From the NCBI GenBank assembly GCA_038237475.1, contig JBBRYS010000003.1, positions 248,001-312,000 on the forward strand: 64,000 nt of DNA, read 5' to 3'. The translations under genes and the position numbers were made by a program. The notes beneath the pieces were generated by a model. The model made no database searches and was not told where the DNA came from. It saw nothing but the letters and a program-made list of their open reading frames with translations. Positions 9,023 through 18,521 of the stretch are shown one piece after another (position 1 is the stretch's first letter; every line of letters begins with the position of its first letter). This DNA is from JAOAPY01 sp038237475. GTDB lineage: Bacteria > Acidobacteriota > Blastocatellia > Pyrinomonadales > Pyrinomonadaceae.

Positions 9023-10726
9023 ATGCTCCACCGAAACGCTCACTTGATTCGTATGTCAACTTCGTTCACGCTGCTGGCAGCCTTGGCCCTTGCGGCTTCG
9101 TTGATTGCCTCTCAAAGAAAGGTCCTGGCCATTGGCGGAAATCCTTCTCTGGGAGTGGTCATTAGCCAAGTTTACGGCGGCGCGGGATGCGGCACGGCTG
9201 GCTGCTCGACTTATCAGAACGACTTCATAGAGCTTTACAATCGCGGTAAAACTGCCGTCTCGGTGAACGGTTGGTCCGTGCAGTATGCGGCAGCGACCGG
9301 AACAGCATGGCAGGTCACTGCTCTTCCGAACGTGACGATTCAGCCCGGCCAGTATTTTCTGGTTGCCGAATCTTTCGGCGCGAACGGCGCCAGCCCGCTT
9401 CCCACACCTGACGTTACTGGAACTATTGCCATGAGCGCGACTGCGGCGAAAGTGGCGCTGGTAAATTGCACTACGGCGCTATCCGGCGCTTGTCCTGCGA
9501 ATGTCACGGGCGCGTGTTCGATTATAGATTTCGTCGGCTACGGCGCGACGGCGAATTGTAATGAGACCGCCAACGCTCCGGCTCCGTCAGTTACTACGTC
9601 TGACATTAGAGCTGGCGGCGGGAATACCGAAACCGATAATAACTCCACAGATTTTTCGGCCTTGGCGCCGACACCGCGTAACACTTCCTCTCCTTTCGGG
9701 ACGCCCACAGCTGCTAACGGCGTAATCACCGGGCGCCTCACCACCAACGGCTCGCCGGTGGCCGGGGCGGTAGTGAACCTAAGCGGAACGCAAGCGCGCA
9801 AGACGATCACAGACGCTGATGGCAATTATCGCTTCACCGGGGTGGCGACAGACGGTTTTTATACGGCGACGCCATCGCGGGCAAACTACTCGTTCAGTCC
9901 AGGCAGTCGTTCGTTCAGCCAGCTGGGCGGCAACACGGAAGCTGCCTTTACTGGTACAACACCTGGAGACAACTCAAATCCGCTGGATACGCCCGAATAC
10001 TTTGTGCGGCAACAGTATGTCGACATTCTCGGACGCGAGCCGGATGAAGCAGGCTTCAACTATTGGAGCGATCAGATAGACGCCTGTGGTGGAGATGCGA
10101 GTTGCACGCGGGCGCAACGCACGGGCGTGGCGGCGGCGTTCTTCATCGAGAATGAATTCAAACAATCGGGTGCCTTCATCTACAACGTGTACAAAGGTGC
10201 GCTGGGTCGACGACCGGTGTATTCCGAGTACGCCGCGGACCGCCGTAACGTAGTTGGTGTTGCACTGGAAGCGCAGAAGCAGGCGTTTGCTGAAGCGTTT
10301 GTGGCCCGCGCGGAGTTTGTCACTCGTTACCAGGCAAGCACTGATGCCGCATCATTTGTCGATGCGCTGCTTTTCAACGTGCAGCAGGCTTCGGGAGTGG
10401 ATCTGAGCAGCCAGCGTGAGAGTCTGATAGCGCGCCACAACACGGGCGCAACGCAGGCGGAAGGTCGCGCGCTGGTCCTGCGGGAGGTGACGGAAAGCGC
10501 AGCGGTGCGGGATACAAATTACAACGCCGCGTTCGTGCTGGTGGAGTACTTTGGTTACCTGCATCGCAATCCGGATCAGGGTGGCTATGACTTCTGGCTG
10601 AATGTGTTGAATACCGGTGACGCCCGCAACTATCGCGGGATGGTCTGCTCGTTCATCACTTCGGCAGAGTATCAACGACGTTTCAGTGCAGTGGTCAGTC
10701 ACTCAAACGGCGAATGCGGGCAGTAG
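9023..10726 (+). CDS. Secreted lamin-tail-domain protein with regulatory-like and DUF4214 domains
   Basis: 567 aa. A signal peptide covers residues 1-37 (LAALALAASLIAS). A lamin-tail domain spans about 42-225 (VVISQVYGGAGCGTAGCS, then DFIELYNRGKTAVSVNGWSV, GQYFLVAE and IIDFVGYG). A carboxypeptidase-regulatory-like sandwich lies at about 236-310 (GRLTTNGSPVAGAVVNLSG). DUF4214-type repeats follow (YFVRQQYVDILGREPDEAGF at about 327, and YFGYLHRNPDQGGYDFW near 512). This architecture is common in Acidobacteriota surface proteins. DUF4214 occurs in S-layer-like and phycobilisome-linker-like contexts. It is probably an extracellular structural or adhesive protein. AGGAAGAAATAAG before the ATG supports the start. 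Confidence 0.88.
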   Translation: MLHRNAHLIRMSTSFTLLAALALAASLIASQRKVLAIGGNPSLGVVISQVYGGAGCGTAGCSTYQNDFIELYNRGKTAVSVNGWSVQYAAATGTAWQVTALPNVTIQPGQYFLVAESFGANGASPLPTPDVTGTIAMSATAAKVALVNCTTALSGACPANVTGACSIIDFVGYGATANCNETANAPAPSVTTSDIRAGGGNTETDNNSTDFSALAPTPRNTSSPFGTPTAANGVITGRLTTNGSPVAGAVVNLSGTQARKTITDADGNYRFTGVATDGFYTATPSRANYSFSPGSRSFSQLGGNTEAAFTGTTPGDNSNPLDTPEYFVRQQYVDILGREPDEAGFNYWSDQIDACGGDASCTRAQRTGVAAAFFIENEFKQSGAFIYNVYKGALGRRPVYSEYAADRRNVVGVALEAQKQAFAEAFVARAEFVTRYQASTDAASFVDALLFNVQQASGVDLSSQRESLIARHNTGATQAEGRALVLREVTESAAVRDTNYNAAFVLVEYFGYLHRNPDQGGYDFWLNVLNTGDARNYRGMVCSFITSAEYQRRFSAVVSHSNGECGQ

Positions 10727-11208
10727 AAGGCAGACTCCATAGGCGGCAGTAATCACCGCCACTCTCCGGAGCGTGAATGCTGCCCAGTAGAGCGGCGCAG
10801 CCCGGCTCGCAAAGCCGCCGCCGAGCGTAATTTTATTAACCAACATACCATGGAAAAAGCGGGCCATTAATTCAGCCGTCGCAAAGTCACTCACACTCGA
10901 CAAGCTGACCACAACGTGGGGTGATCATGAATAAATGAAGCCCCGCGCTAAACCCATGACTCCTGCGCCGCGCCTTTGCAGTCAAGGCCGGTCCGGCAGG
11001 CACGCAACACACCAGTAACGCGAAATACAAAAACTGGCCGCAGCGAACCGGCTGTGCAATAATCCCTTCGTTCCGTTGCATCTCAGAGTAATTAGTTTAC
11101 TCTAAGCGGCTTTCATTGTTGGTCATGCAATGATGAAGGGCTAACAAACCAACTCAAAAATCGCCGCCCTATTAGTCTTTCCTTATGAGGCGCGGGAGGA
11201 GTTCCGTC
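10727..11208. other. Non-coding gap, about 480 bp
   Basis: I see no gene here. A small hairpin GGCGG/CCGCC (10742-10746 with 10756-10760) follows the preceding stop but has no T-tract. A TCATTG/CAATGA inverted repeat (11113-11118 with 11128-11133) lies about 80 bp before the next gene. A minus-strand frame at 10703-10912 has no coding features and overlaps the end of the upstream gene. Confidence 0.5.
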
Positions 11209-14200
11209 ATGTTGAAGAGAAAATCTGGGATTCTATTCGTCTGTCTACTAACCTTATCTTTCATGTCCGCGCCAGTCGGATTTTCTCAACAGGCTAACAC
11301 AGACGTGATGGGCGCGCTTCGTTATCGCTATATCGGCCCGGTCGGGAACCGTTTGACTTCGGTTGCCGGCGTACCGGGCCAGCCTAACATTTACTACGTA
11401 GGCGCAGCCTCTGGTGGCATTTGGAAAACCATCGACGGTGGTACGCACTGGGATCCGATCTTTGATGAACAGCCCGTATCTTCGATTGGCGCCCTCGCAG
11501 TCGCGCCATCTGATCCCAACGTCGTCTGGGCCGGCACGGGTGAAGCCTGGATTCGCAGTCACATCTCGGTCGGACAGGGCATCTACAAATCCACGGACGC
11601 CGGCAAGACCTGGAAGTTAATGGGTCTGGAGAAGACCGGCCGCATCAGTCGCATCTTTGTCGACGCGCAGAACCCCGACGTTGTTTTAGTCGCCGCCGTC
11701 GGCCATGCTTACGGACCGCAGCCTGATCGCGGTGTGTTCCGCACCACCGATGGCGGTAAGACCTGGGAAAAGGTTTTGTTTGTTGACGAGAGAACCGGCT
11801 GTTCAGACATCGCGATGGATCCCAATAATTCGCGGATAGTCTTTGCCGGAATGTGGCCGATCGAGATTCACACCTGGGGTCGCGAGAGTGGTGGTCCGGG
11901 CAGCGGCCTTTACAAGTCGACCGACGGCGGTACGACCTGGACGAAGCTTTCAGGACATGGACTGCCCACGCGGACCACGGGAAAATTTGCGCTGGCCATC
12001 GCGCGTTCCAATTCAAATCGTATTTACGCCTTAATCGAAACCGGCGACGGCGTGCCCTTGAATGGCCAGGAAACCGACCGCGGAAAACTCTGGCGTTCAG
12101 ATGACGGCGGGGACAACTGGCACATGGTGAGTTACGACCGTAGCCTCGGCGGTCGCACTCATTATTACTTCCGCATGGCCGTGTCTCCCGATAACGAGAA
12201 TGAAACCTACTATCTGACTTCAGGCTATGCCGTCTCGCTCGACGGCGGAGAGACAACGCGAGCGGGTTCCGGCTTTGGCAGCAGTCCCGGCGGTGATAAC
12301 CACGACATGTGGATTGACCCTATCAACGCCAACCGTATGGCTGTAGCCAACGATGGCGGTGTTTCTATTTCCGTCACGCGCGGCAAGAGTTGGAACCGAA
12401 TCCAGTTACCGATTGCGCAGATCTATCACGTCACGGTCGATAATCGTGTTCCTTACTATGTTTACGGGAATGAACAGGACGATCCTTCTTACCGCGGTCC
12501 AAGTCGGGTTACAGGTGGTGGTTTTGGCGGAGGACAGATACCACGCAGCGCCTGGCAATCCGTTGGCGGTGGCGAGAGTGGCTGGTCCACTCCTGACCCG
12601 GAGGACAACAACATTATCTGGTCCAGCGCCTCGGGTTCGGGAAGTGTCGGTGGCATTGTCGAACGCTATGATCTGCGCAACGGTCAGGGGCGCAATGTGG
12701 AAGTGTGGCCCGATCAAACCAACGGCTCAACCGCCGGTGAATTGAAGTACAGATTTGTCTGGACCATGCCGTTGACGATTTCACCACATGACCACAACAA
12801 GATCTATGTAGGCAGTCAGTATGTTCACCAAACCACTGACGGTGGCCAAAGCTGGCAGTTGATCAGCCCCGATTTGACGACCAACGACAAGACAAAACAG
12901 GGATTCTCAGGCGGACTAACGGGAGATAACATTGGCGTCGAGTACGCCCCGGTCGTCTTTGCCATCGCCGAGTCGCGGCTGGAGCGCGGGCTGATCTGGG
13001 CGGGCACCAATGATGGCCAGGTGCAATTGACACGCGATGACGGCAAGAACTGGGCTAACGTCACGAAAAATATTCCAGCGCTACCGCCCTGGGGGACGAT
13101 AAGCAACATCGAGCCGTCACGTTACAATGCCGGCTCCGCCTATCTCACCGTAGATTTCCACCAGGTAAATAATCGGGATCCCTTCATCTATAAAACGAAA
13201 GACTATGGCAAGACCTGGAAGGCCATTACCGATGGTATTCCCCACAGCATGCTCAGCTACGCCCACTGTGTTCGCGAAGATCCGGTACGCCAGGGCCTTC
13301 TATACGTCGGCACTGAGAATGGCCTCTACATTTCATTCGACGATGGTGAAAAGTGGGAGCCGTTGCAGGCGAATTTGCCGCATGCACCTGTTTACTGGAT
13401 GACGGTTCAGGAGCACTTCAACGATCTGGTCATTTCAACTTATGGCCGCGGCTTCTGGATTCTTGACGACCTTACACCGCTGCAGCAAATGAGCGACAGT
13501 GTGCGCGGCGCCAACGCACACTTGTTCCCACCACACTCAACCTACCGCTTCCGTGGTGGCACTGTACCCGTGACCATGAGTGATGATCCAACAGCCGGGC
13601 AAAACGCTCCTTATGGTGCTGCGATTAACTATTATCTGAAAGCAGCGCCCGCCGGTGAGGTGAAGATCCGCATTACAGATGCTAAGGGGCGAACCGTCCG
13701 GACAATCAACGGCACGAAGAATGTCGGCCTCAATCGCGTCATGTGGGACTTACGCGGTGAGCTGTCTAAGGAAATGCGCCTGCGGGCAAGTCCGGTTTAT
13801 GCGCCGGAAATTCGTAACGGCACGGATGGAACGCGGCCGGCGCCCGACGGGGCGCGCTTGTCACTTCTGCTTCCGCCAGGCAACTACAAAGTTACGTTGG
13901 CAACCGGCGGCGCTGAATTGAGTCAGCCTTTGGTGGTGCAGAAGGATCCTAATTCTACCGGTAGCCAGGCTGACATTCAGGCCCAGTTGGAGATGCTTTC
14001 CGATCTGCAAAAAGACCTTGAGAGCGCCACCGATATGGTCAACCAGATCGAAGTCGTCCGCTCACAACTCAACAATCTGACTGCACAGCTTGAGGGTGAG
14101 TCAAATGCTTCGTTAAGAAAATCCGCCGACGACCTGGAAAAGAAACTGATTGATGTCGAGGACAATCTGATTCAGCGGAAACTCACGGGTCAGGGTCAGG

Positions 14201-14427
14201 ACTCTGTGCGTTGGCCGCCCAAGCTCGTGAGCAAGCTGAATTATCTGGCCGGCGGTCTGGGCGGCGCGGACTTTGGGCCGACCGCTCAACAACGCGAAGT
14301 GCAAAAGCTGCTGGAAGGACAACTTGCCGCGTTGCGCACACGTCTCGAAGCCTTGATCAATGGCGAGCTGAATGGATTGAATAAGCAGTTGCGTGATCGC
14401 AACGTGGGCAACATCATTACCCGGTAG
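11209..14427 (+). CDS. Secreted VPS10/sortilin-type Asp-box beta-propeller protein (glycosyl hydrolase-like)
   Basis: 1072 aa from the ATG at 11209, chosen over an ATG at 11185 because GGGAGGAG sits 7-10 nt upstream of it and the signal peptide MLKRKSGILFVCLLTLSFMS then starts correctly. At least seven Asp-box/BNR motifs (SxDxGxTW) are spread over residues 60-740: KTIDGGTHW, STDAGKTW, TTDGGKTW, STDGGTTW, SDDGGDNW, TTDGGQSW and SFDDGEKW. They form two fused propellers. A C-terminal FlgD-like/Ig segment (EVKIRITDAKGRTVRTI) and a helical tail (about 915-1000) end the protein. Such proteins are annotated as glycosyl hydrolases, but no catalytic residues are established. It is probably periplasmic or outer-surface. 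Substrate unknown. Confidence 0.88.
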   Translation: MLKRKSGILFVCLLTLSFMSAPVGFSQQANTDVMGALRYRYIGPVGNRLTSVAGVPGQPNIYYVGAASGGIWKTIDGGTHWDPIFDEQPVSSIGALAVAPSDPNVVWAGTGEAWIRSHISVGQGIYKSTDAGKTWKLMGLEKTGRISRIFVDAQNPDVVLVAAVGHAYGPQPDRGVFRTTDGGKTWEKVLFVDERTGCSDIAMDPNNSRIVFAGMWPIEIHTWGRESGGPGSGLYKSTDGGTTWTKLSGHGLPTRTTGKFALAIARSNSNRIYALIETGDGVPLNGQETDRGKLWRSDDGGDNWHMVSYDRSLGGRTHYYFRMAVSPDNENETYYLTSGYAVSLDGGETTRAGSGFGSSPGGDNHDMWIDPINANRMAVANDGGVSISVTRGKSWNRIQLPIAQIYHVTVDNRVPYYVYGNEQDDPSYRGPSRVTGGGFGGGQIPRSAWQSVGGGESGWSTPDPEDNNIIWSSASGSGSVGGIVERYDLRNGQGRNVEVWPDQTNGSTAGELKYRFVWTMPLTISPHDHNKIYVGSQYVHQTTDGGQSWQLISPDLTTNDKTKQGFSGGLTGDNIGVEYAPVVFAIAESRLERGLIWAGTNDGQVQLTRDDGKNWANVTKNIPALPPWGTISNIEPSRYNAGSAYLTVDFHQVNNRDPFIYKTKDYGKTWKAITDGIPHSMLSYAHCVREDPVRQGLLYVGTENGLYISFDDGEKWEPLQANLPHAPVYWMTVQEHFNDLVISTYGRGFWILDDLTPLQQMSDSVRGANAHLFPPHSTYRFRGGTVPVTMSDDPTAGQNAPYGAAINYYLKAAPAGEVKIRITDAKGRTVRTINGTKNVGLNRVMWDLRGELSKEMRLRASPVYAPEIRNGTDGTRPAPDGARLSLLLPPGNYKVTLATGGAELSQPLVVQKDPNSTGSQADIQAQLEMLSDLQKDLESATDMVNQIEVVRSQLNNLTAQLEGESNASLRKSADDLEKKLIDVEDNLIQRKLTGQGQDSVRWPPKLVSKLNYLAGGLGGADFGPTAQQREVQKLLEGQLAALRTRLEALINGELNGLNKQLRDRNVGNIITR

Positions 14428-14845
14428 CTTTGTAAGAGCAGCCGAAGCGGAGGCCCACGGGTAGTTGATCGATCAATAAGAACCGGCAGCTGGGAGTGGA
14501 TCCGGTTCACACCCCGGCCAGAGACAGCAAAGCAGAAAGTCCCGCCAAGCGGACAAATGCTGGTAGCCCAGCAATTTACTGCTGGGGATAGGAGCGCAAC
14601 GATTGGCAGTCCGTGAAGCGGCCGGCTGAACGATGATCATTAGAGCCCTGTCAGTCGTCCGTTACACGGACTTACTCTCAGGTACCGCTGATTCCCAGCG
14701 ATAAATCACTCGGCTATTTTCAATCGTCCCGCTAAACGCTGACACGGTGGAACCATTTTCAGTGCAGGCCACATGGTAGTATCGTTCCCAAACGCTCTCA
14801 GCAACGAAAGCGAACTTTCTCGCACCGCGCATCGTTTTCCAAGCC
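14428..14845. other. Non-coding gap with two perfect hairpins
   Basis: About 420 bp without a convincing gene. CCCAGCA (14567-14573) and TGCTGGG (14580-14586) form a perfect seven-pair hairpin around ATTTAC, a REP-like palindrome. GTCCGT (14657-14662) and ACGGAC (14666-14671) form a six-pair hairpin around TAC. Neither has a T-tract. A promoter for the zinc-ribbon gene at 14846 should lie here but was not identified. Confidence 0.5.
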
Positions 14846-15511
14846 ATGTATTGTCCACAATGCAGCACCGAATCGGCTCCCAACTTACAGTATTGTCGCG
14901 TTTGCGGCGCCAACCTGAAAGTAATCGGCAAGGCCGTCACGCTTAGTGAAGCGATTGCGCGCAGCGACCGTGGACCACTGCCAAGACTTAAAGAGCTGGT
15001 GCACAACTTTAAGCTCGAGCAGGTCAGCGACGAGATCTCCGGGGCCCTGGAGAAGATGAAGGAGGAGATTGTTCGCAGTTCGGATGAGCCGCGAATAAAG
15101 CCATGGTGGCCCTTGCGTAAAACGAAGAGTCCGGAACGCCGCCGTGAAGATCAGCGAGTGCAAGGAACGGTCTCTTTATTTACGGGTCTGGGACTGACGA
15201 TCTTTCTCTATAACATTGCCGGTGCGTTAGTGCTTAAGTTGCCGCCGGATGTTTTAGCCAAAATCCCTTTCGAGATCGAACCCGTGGTGCGGGTAATCTG
15301 GACGATAGGCTTGATTCCCATATTGTCAGGTGCGGGACATCTGGTGGGAAGCATGTACATAAAACCTGTGCGGACTCTCGATAGTGAACTTCCGGCCGAC
15401 ACGCCCTTATATTCCGGATCATCAAATGCAGCCCCGGTTGCGGGTATCTCAGAAACGGTCCCTCGGAGTGTTACTGAAGGTACGACGCATCTGCTGCGCG
15501 ATGATCAATAG
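14846..15511 (+). CDS. Zinc-ribbon membrane protein, function unknown
   Basis: 221 aa. An N-terminal zinc ribbon has two CxxC pairs (MYCPQCSTES and YCRVCGANL). A charged helical linker follows (residues 40-110). Two membrane helices lie at about 112-132 (VSLFTGLGLTIFLYNIAGAL) and 149-172 (VVRVIWTIGLIPILSGAGH), then a polar tail. Proteins of this kind are frequent in soil Acidobacteriota and have no assigned function. The ribbon should be cytoplasmic. No ribosome-binding site stands out before the ATG. The next gene is 21 bp downstream. Confidence 0.75.
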   Translation: MYCPQCSTESAPNLQYCRVCGANLKVIGKAVTLSEAIARSDRGPLPRLKELVHNFKLEQVSDEISGALEKMKEEIVRSSDEPRIKPWWPLRKTKSPERRREDQRVQGTVSLFTGLGLTIFLYNIAGALVLKLPPDVLAKIPFEIEPVVRVIWTIGLIPILSGAGHLVGSMYIKPVRTLDSELPADTPLYSGSSNAAPVAGISETVPRSVTEGTTHLLRDDQ

Positions 15512-15532
15512 CTGACTGGTCGAGTGGATAAG

Positions 15533-15835
15533 ATGAAGAAGAAAATATTTAAGGCTGAGATACTGGCTGGCCACAAGGATGATGCAGTTGAAGTGCCATT
15601 TGACCCTGCCGCCGTTTGGGGTGTGGCGCCAAAGTCTATTTGGAAAGGCCGCCGCGGCCATGAGGTTTCGGGAAGCATCAATGGCATTGCCTTTGCCGAA
15701 GGCTTCATAGTCCCGCGGGCCAAAAAGTTTTTCCTGACTATCGACAGGGACATGGAACAGGCGGCCGGCGTGGCCGTGGGCGAGACAGTTCGTATTAGCC
15801 TCGCGCCCCGCGCCGGGAACTCCGGAACCAAATGA
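15533..15835 (+). CDS. DUF1905-domain protein
   Basis: About 100 aa starting at the ATG at 15533; a GTG at 15524 in the same frame is the alternative. It is a small beta-rich protein with the DUF1905 pattern: VEVPFDPAAVWGVAPKSIWK, then a turn (RRGHEVSGSINGIAF) and a C-terminal strand (VAVGETVRISLAP). DUF1905 proteins are short cytoplasmic beta-barrels of unknown function, often fused to or next to YdeI-like domains. It is 21 bp downstream of the zinc-ribbon gene and may be co-transcribed. Confidence 0.8.
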   Translation: MKKKIFKAEILAGHKDDAVEVPFDPAAVWGVAPKSIWKGRRGHEVSGSINGIAFAEGFIVPRAKKFFLTIDRDMEQAAGVAVGETVRISLAPRAGNSGTK

Positions 15836-15892
15836 TGCCGGAAGGGCTGTTGTCGTGTCAGTTGGGCGCCCCTGCGTTATGATTAGACCGCT

Positions 15893-16936
15893 ATGGTTTT
15901 CTCTGCGAAGCACAAGCGGTCAAAGTTTCTGGCTGCAGTCTGGCTGCTGAGCTCATTGACCGCAGTGAGCATCGCCTTCCGAGCCCGCGCCCAGGATCAG
16001 GAAGATGTAATCCGCACGGAAACAAATCTCACGAACATACTGCTCACCGTTAGCGACAAACAGAATCGTTTGATCACAAATTTGCTTGCCGACGATCTGC
16101 GTGTGTCTGAGGACGGCGTGCCGCAAAAGCTCTTCACGTTTCAACGCGAAACCGATCGCCCGTTGGCGCTGGCTATCTTGATTGACGTAAGCGCCTCCGA
16201 AGAGGAGACGTTGCCCGATGAGAAAGCAGCCGCGCGCGCCTTCCTGGAAACTATTATGCGGGCCAGCAAGGACGAAGCGGCAATCATTCCCTTTACCGAT
16301 TACGCTTATCTGGAACAGGGACTGACGAGAAACGTGCTCGGCCTTTATCAGGCGCTCGAACGGGTTGATGTGGCGTTGCCTTCCTATCTGGGCCGGGGCC
16401 AACCCATTAGCGGCATCGCTTCGCGGCCTGGAGGTATTCGCGATCCCCCAGAGGGTTCGACCGCGATCTGGGATGCAATTGCGGTGACCTCCAGCGAAAT
16501 TTTATCGCGCTCTCAGGGTCAACGACGCCGCGTCATCATTCTCTTAACCGACGGTCAGGACACCAGCAGCAGGCTGGCGAAAAAGGAAGCGATTGAGCAG
16601 GCGCTGAGAACTGAGACAGTCATTTACGTCATCGGGATTGGTGACAGCCGCTTCGAAGGTGTTGACAAGGGCACACTGAAACAGGTAGCTGAGAACACCG
16701 GCGGACGTGCGTTCTTTCCTGACAAAGGAACCGACTTGAATGCCGTCTTCGCGCAACTGGAGCAGGAGTTGAGATCGCAGTACCTGCTCGCTTATTCATC
16801 GAGTAATAAAACGCGCGACGGCGCTTTTCGCAAAACGAAGATTGAGATTGTGAACACCCAGCTTTACAAAGATGGCTTGAAGCTGCGGTATCGGCCCGGC
16901 TACTTCGCGACTGCTCCAAACTCCCGCCATCGGTGA
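15893..16936 (+). CDS. VWFA-related acidobacterial domain protein
   Basis: 347 aa. A signal peptide covers residues 1-33, ending near RARAQ. A short N-terminal beta domain follows (ETNLTNILLTVSDKQNRLIT, then LLADDLRVSEDGVPQKLFTF), the hallmark of the VWFA-related acidobacterial family. The von Willebrand A domain spans about 98-310 with a MIDAS motif (LAILIDVSASEEE) and the second metal segment (VIILLTDGQDTSS). It is likely an exported metal-dependent protein-binding module. The partner is unknown. It stands 57 bp after the DUF1905 gene. Confidence 0.9.
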   Translation: MVFSAKHKRSKFLAAVWLLSSLTAVSIAFRARAQDQEDVIRTETNLTNILLTVSDKQNRLITNLLADDLRVSEDGVPQKLFTFQRETDRPLALAILIDVSASEEETLPDEKAAARAFLETIMRASKDEAAIIPFTDYAYLEQGLTRNVLGLYQALERVDVALPSYLGRGQPISGIASRPGGIRDPPEGSTAIWDAIAVTSSEILSRSQGQRRRVIILLTDGQDTSSRLAKKEAIEQALRTETVIYVIGIGDSRFEGVDKGTLKQVAENTGGRAFFPDKGTDLNAVFAQLEQELRSQYLLAYSSSNKTRDGAFRKTKIEIVNTQLYKDGLKLRYRPGYFATAPNSRHR

Positions 16937-17045
16937 ATTTGAGAACGAACCACCAGCCTTGAAAACTTTTTTCAGTGATTTGACTGAGTGCCGGAGTCTT
17001 CATACGATAGCTGCCGAATTGCCAGCGTCTTAAAAAGGAGTTCTC

Positions 17046-18521
17046 GTGGACAATAGTAAAACCCTTCTGAGTTTTCGTAGCCGAGAGTCGTGGCTGTCCT
17101 TGTTGGTGCTACTGCTGATAGTTTCCGTCGCACCGCAGGTTGCCGGACAACGCAAGCCAAAAGAGGCTGCCACCAACGATTCGATCAAGATTCCTTTTGA
17201 GGCTTATAAGCTGCCGAACGGCCTCAACGTGATCCTCTCGGTCGATCGGGCGACCCCGACTGTGGCCGTGGATATCTGGTATCACGTCGGGTCCAAGAAC
17301 GAAGTGCCCGGCCGCACCGGCTTTGCACACTTGTTCGAGCACGTGATGTTCACCGGCTCCGGTCATGTGCCTTACGGAATGCACGACAAGCTGACTGAGG
17401 GAGTCGGCGGGAGCAATAACGGTTCCACCAACAACGACCGCACCAACTACTTTGAGATCGTCCCCTCGAACTATCTCGAGTCTGCGCTCTGGCTGGAAGC
17501 CGATCGCATGGGATTCCTGCTCGACAAACTGGATCTGGAGAAGCTCAACGCCCAACGCGAGGTGGTTAAGAATGAGCGCCGGCAGAGCTATGACAATCAA
17601 CCCTATGGGCGAGTGAGCGAAATCCTCTCGGCCGCGATTTATCCGAAGGGTCACCCTTATTCATGGCCGGTTATTGGTTCAATGACGGATTTGACTGCGG
17701 CTTCAGAGGACGATGTCAAAGATTTCTTCCGCATGTACTATGAGCCGAATAATGCTACTCTGGCGGTAGTAGGAGACTTTGATCCGGCCCAGGCTAAGCA
17801 GTGGATTGCAAAATACTTCAGTGACCTGAAGCAGGGAAAGGCGGTGGAAAGACCCGCGGTGCCGCTGGCCAAGCTGGGCTCCAGTAAACATCTGGTCTAC
17901 GAAGATCGGGTAACCCTGCCGCGTCTTTATCTGACCTGGCCCACGGTGGGCGCGAAGAATGATGATGATCTGGTGCTCGACGTCATAGCTGACATTTTAT
18001 CCGGCCCGCGGACCGCGCGGCTTACCAAAGCATTGGTTTACGATTCACAGGCAGCAGCGAATGTGGCTGCTTTCCAATCCACGAATGAAGATGTTGGCGA
18101 GTTCCAGGTGGTGGTGATTCCCCGGCCCGGTCACACACTTTCAGAACTTGAAGCCAAAGTTGACGAGGTTATGCAGAAGTTTCTGAGTGAAGGGCCGACG
18201 GCTGAAGAGATGCAGAAAGCGACCAGTGGTTCTGAGTTGAGCTTTCTTCGAGGTTTGGAATCAAACCTTGGCAAGGCCGAGCAACTACTCAGCGGAGCCG
18301 TTTACCATGGCGATCCCGGATACTTTCGCACTGAGTACCAGAGGCAACTCTCTATTACCGCCGCTGACGTCAAGCGCGTTGCCAATACCTACCTTTCGCG
18401 TGGACGAATAGCTCTGAGCGTGGTCCCGCTGGGTAAAAAAGACCAGGCAGCCAAACCGGAAGAGAGTGAAACCGTCAGCCAGCAGCGCCGCGCAGTAAAC
18501 AGCCGTGGAGGTAAGTCATGA
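17046..18521 (+). CDS. Zinc-dependent M16 peptidase, catalytic subunit
   Basis: 491 aa. The GTG start at 17046 is chosen because AAGGAG lies 6 nt upstream and a signal peptide follows (SWLSLLVLLLIVSVAPQVAG). The inverted zinc motif HxxEH is intact at about residues 95-99 (FAHLFEHVMF), with the downstream Glu in VVKNERRQSYDNQPYG near 178. The second M16 domain continues to the C-terminus. M16 enzymes form clam-shell chambers that cut peptides. It overlaps the next gene by 4 bp (ATGA), so the two M16 proteins are translationally coupled and probably form a periplasmic heterodimer, as known for paired bacterial M16 proteins. Confidence 0.93.
   Translation: MDNSKTLLSFRSRESWLSLLVLLLIVSVAPQVAGQRKPKEAATNDSIKIPFEAYKLPNGLNVILSVDRATPTVAVDIWYHVGSKNEVPGRTGFAHLFEHVMFTGSGHVPYGMHDKLTEGVGGSNNGSTNNDRTNYFEIVPSNYLESALWLEADRMGFLLDKLDLEKLNAQREVVKNERRQSYDNQPYGRVSEILSAAIYPKGHPYSWPVIGSMTDLTAASEDDVKDFFRMYYEPNNATLAVVGDFDPAQAKQWIAKYFSDLKQGKAVERPAVPLAKLGSSKHLVYEDRVTLPRLYLTWPTVGAKNDDDLVLDVIADILSGPRTARLTKALVYDSQAAANVAAFQSTNEDVGEFQVVVIPRPGHTLSELEAKVDEVMQKFLSEGPTAEEMQKATSGSELSFLRGLESNLGKAEQLLSGAVYHGDPGYFRTEYQRQLSITAADVKRVANTYLSRGRIALSVVPLGKKDQAAKPEESETVSQQRRAVNSRGGKS

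Noticed and set aside
10703..10912. 69-residue minus-strand frame after the DUF4214 gene
   Set aside because: It overlaps the 3' end of the real gene and shows no coding features.
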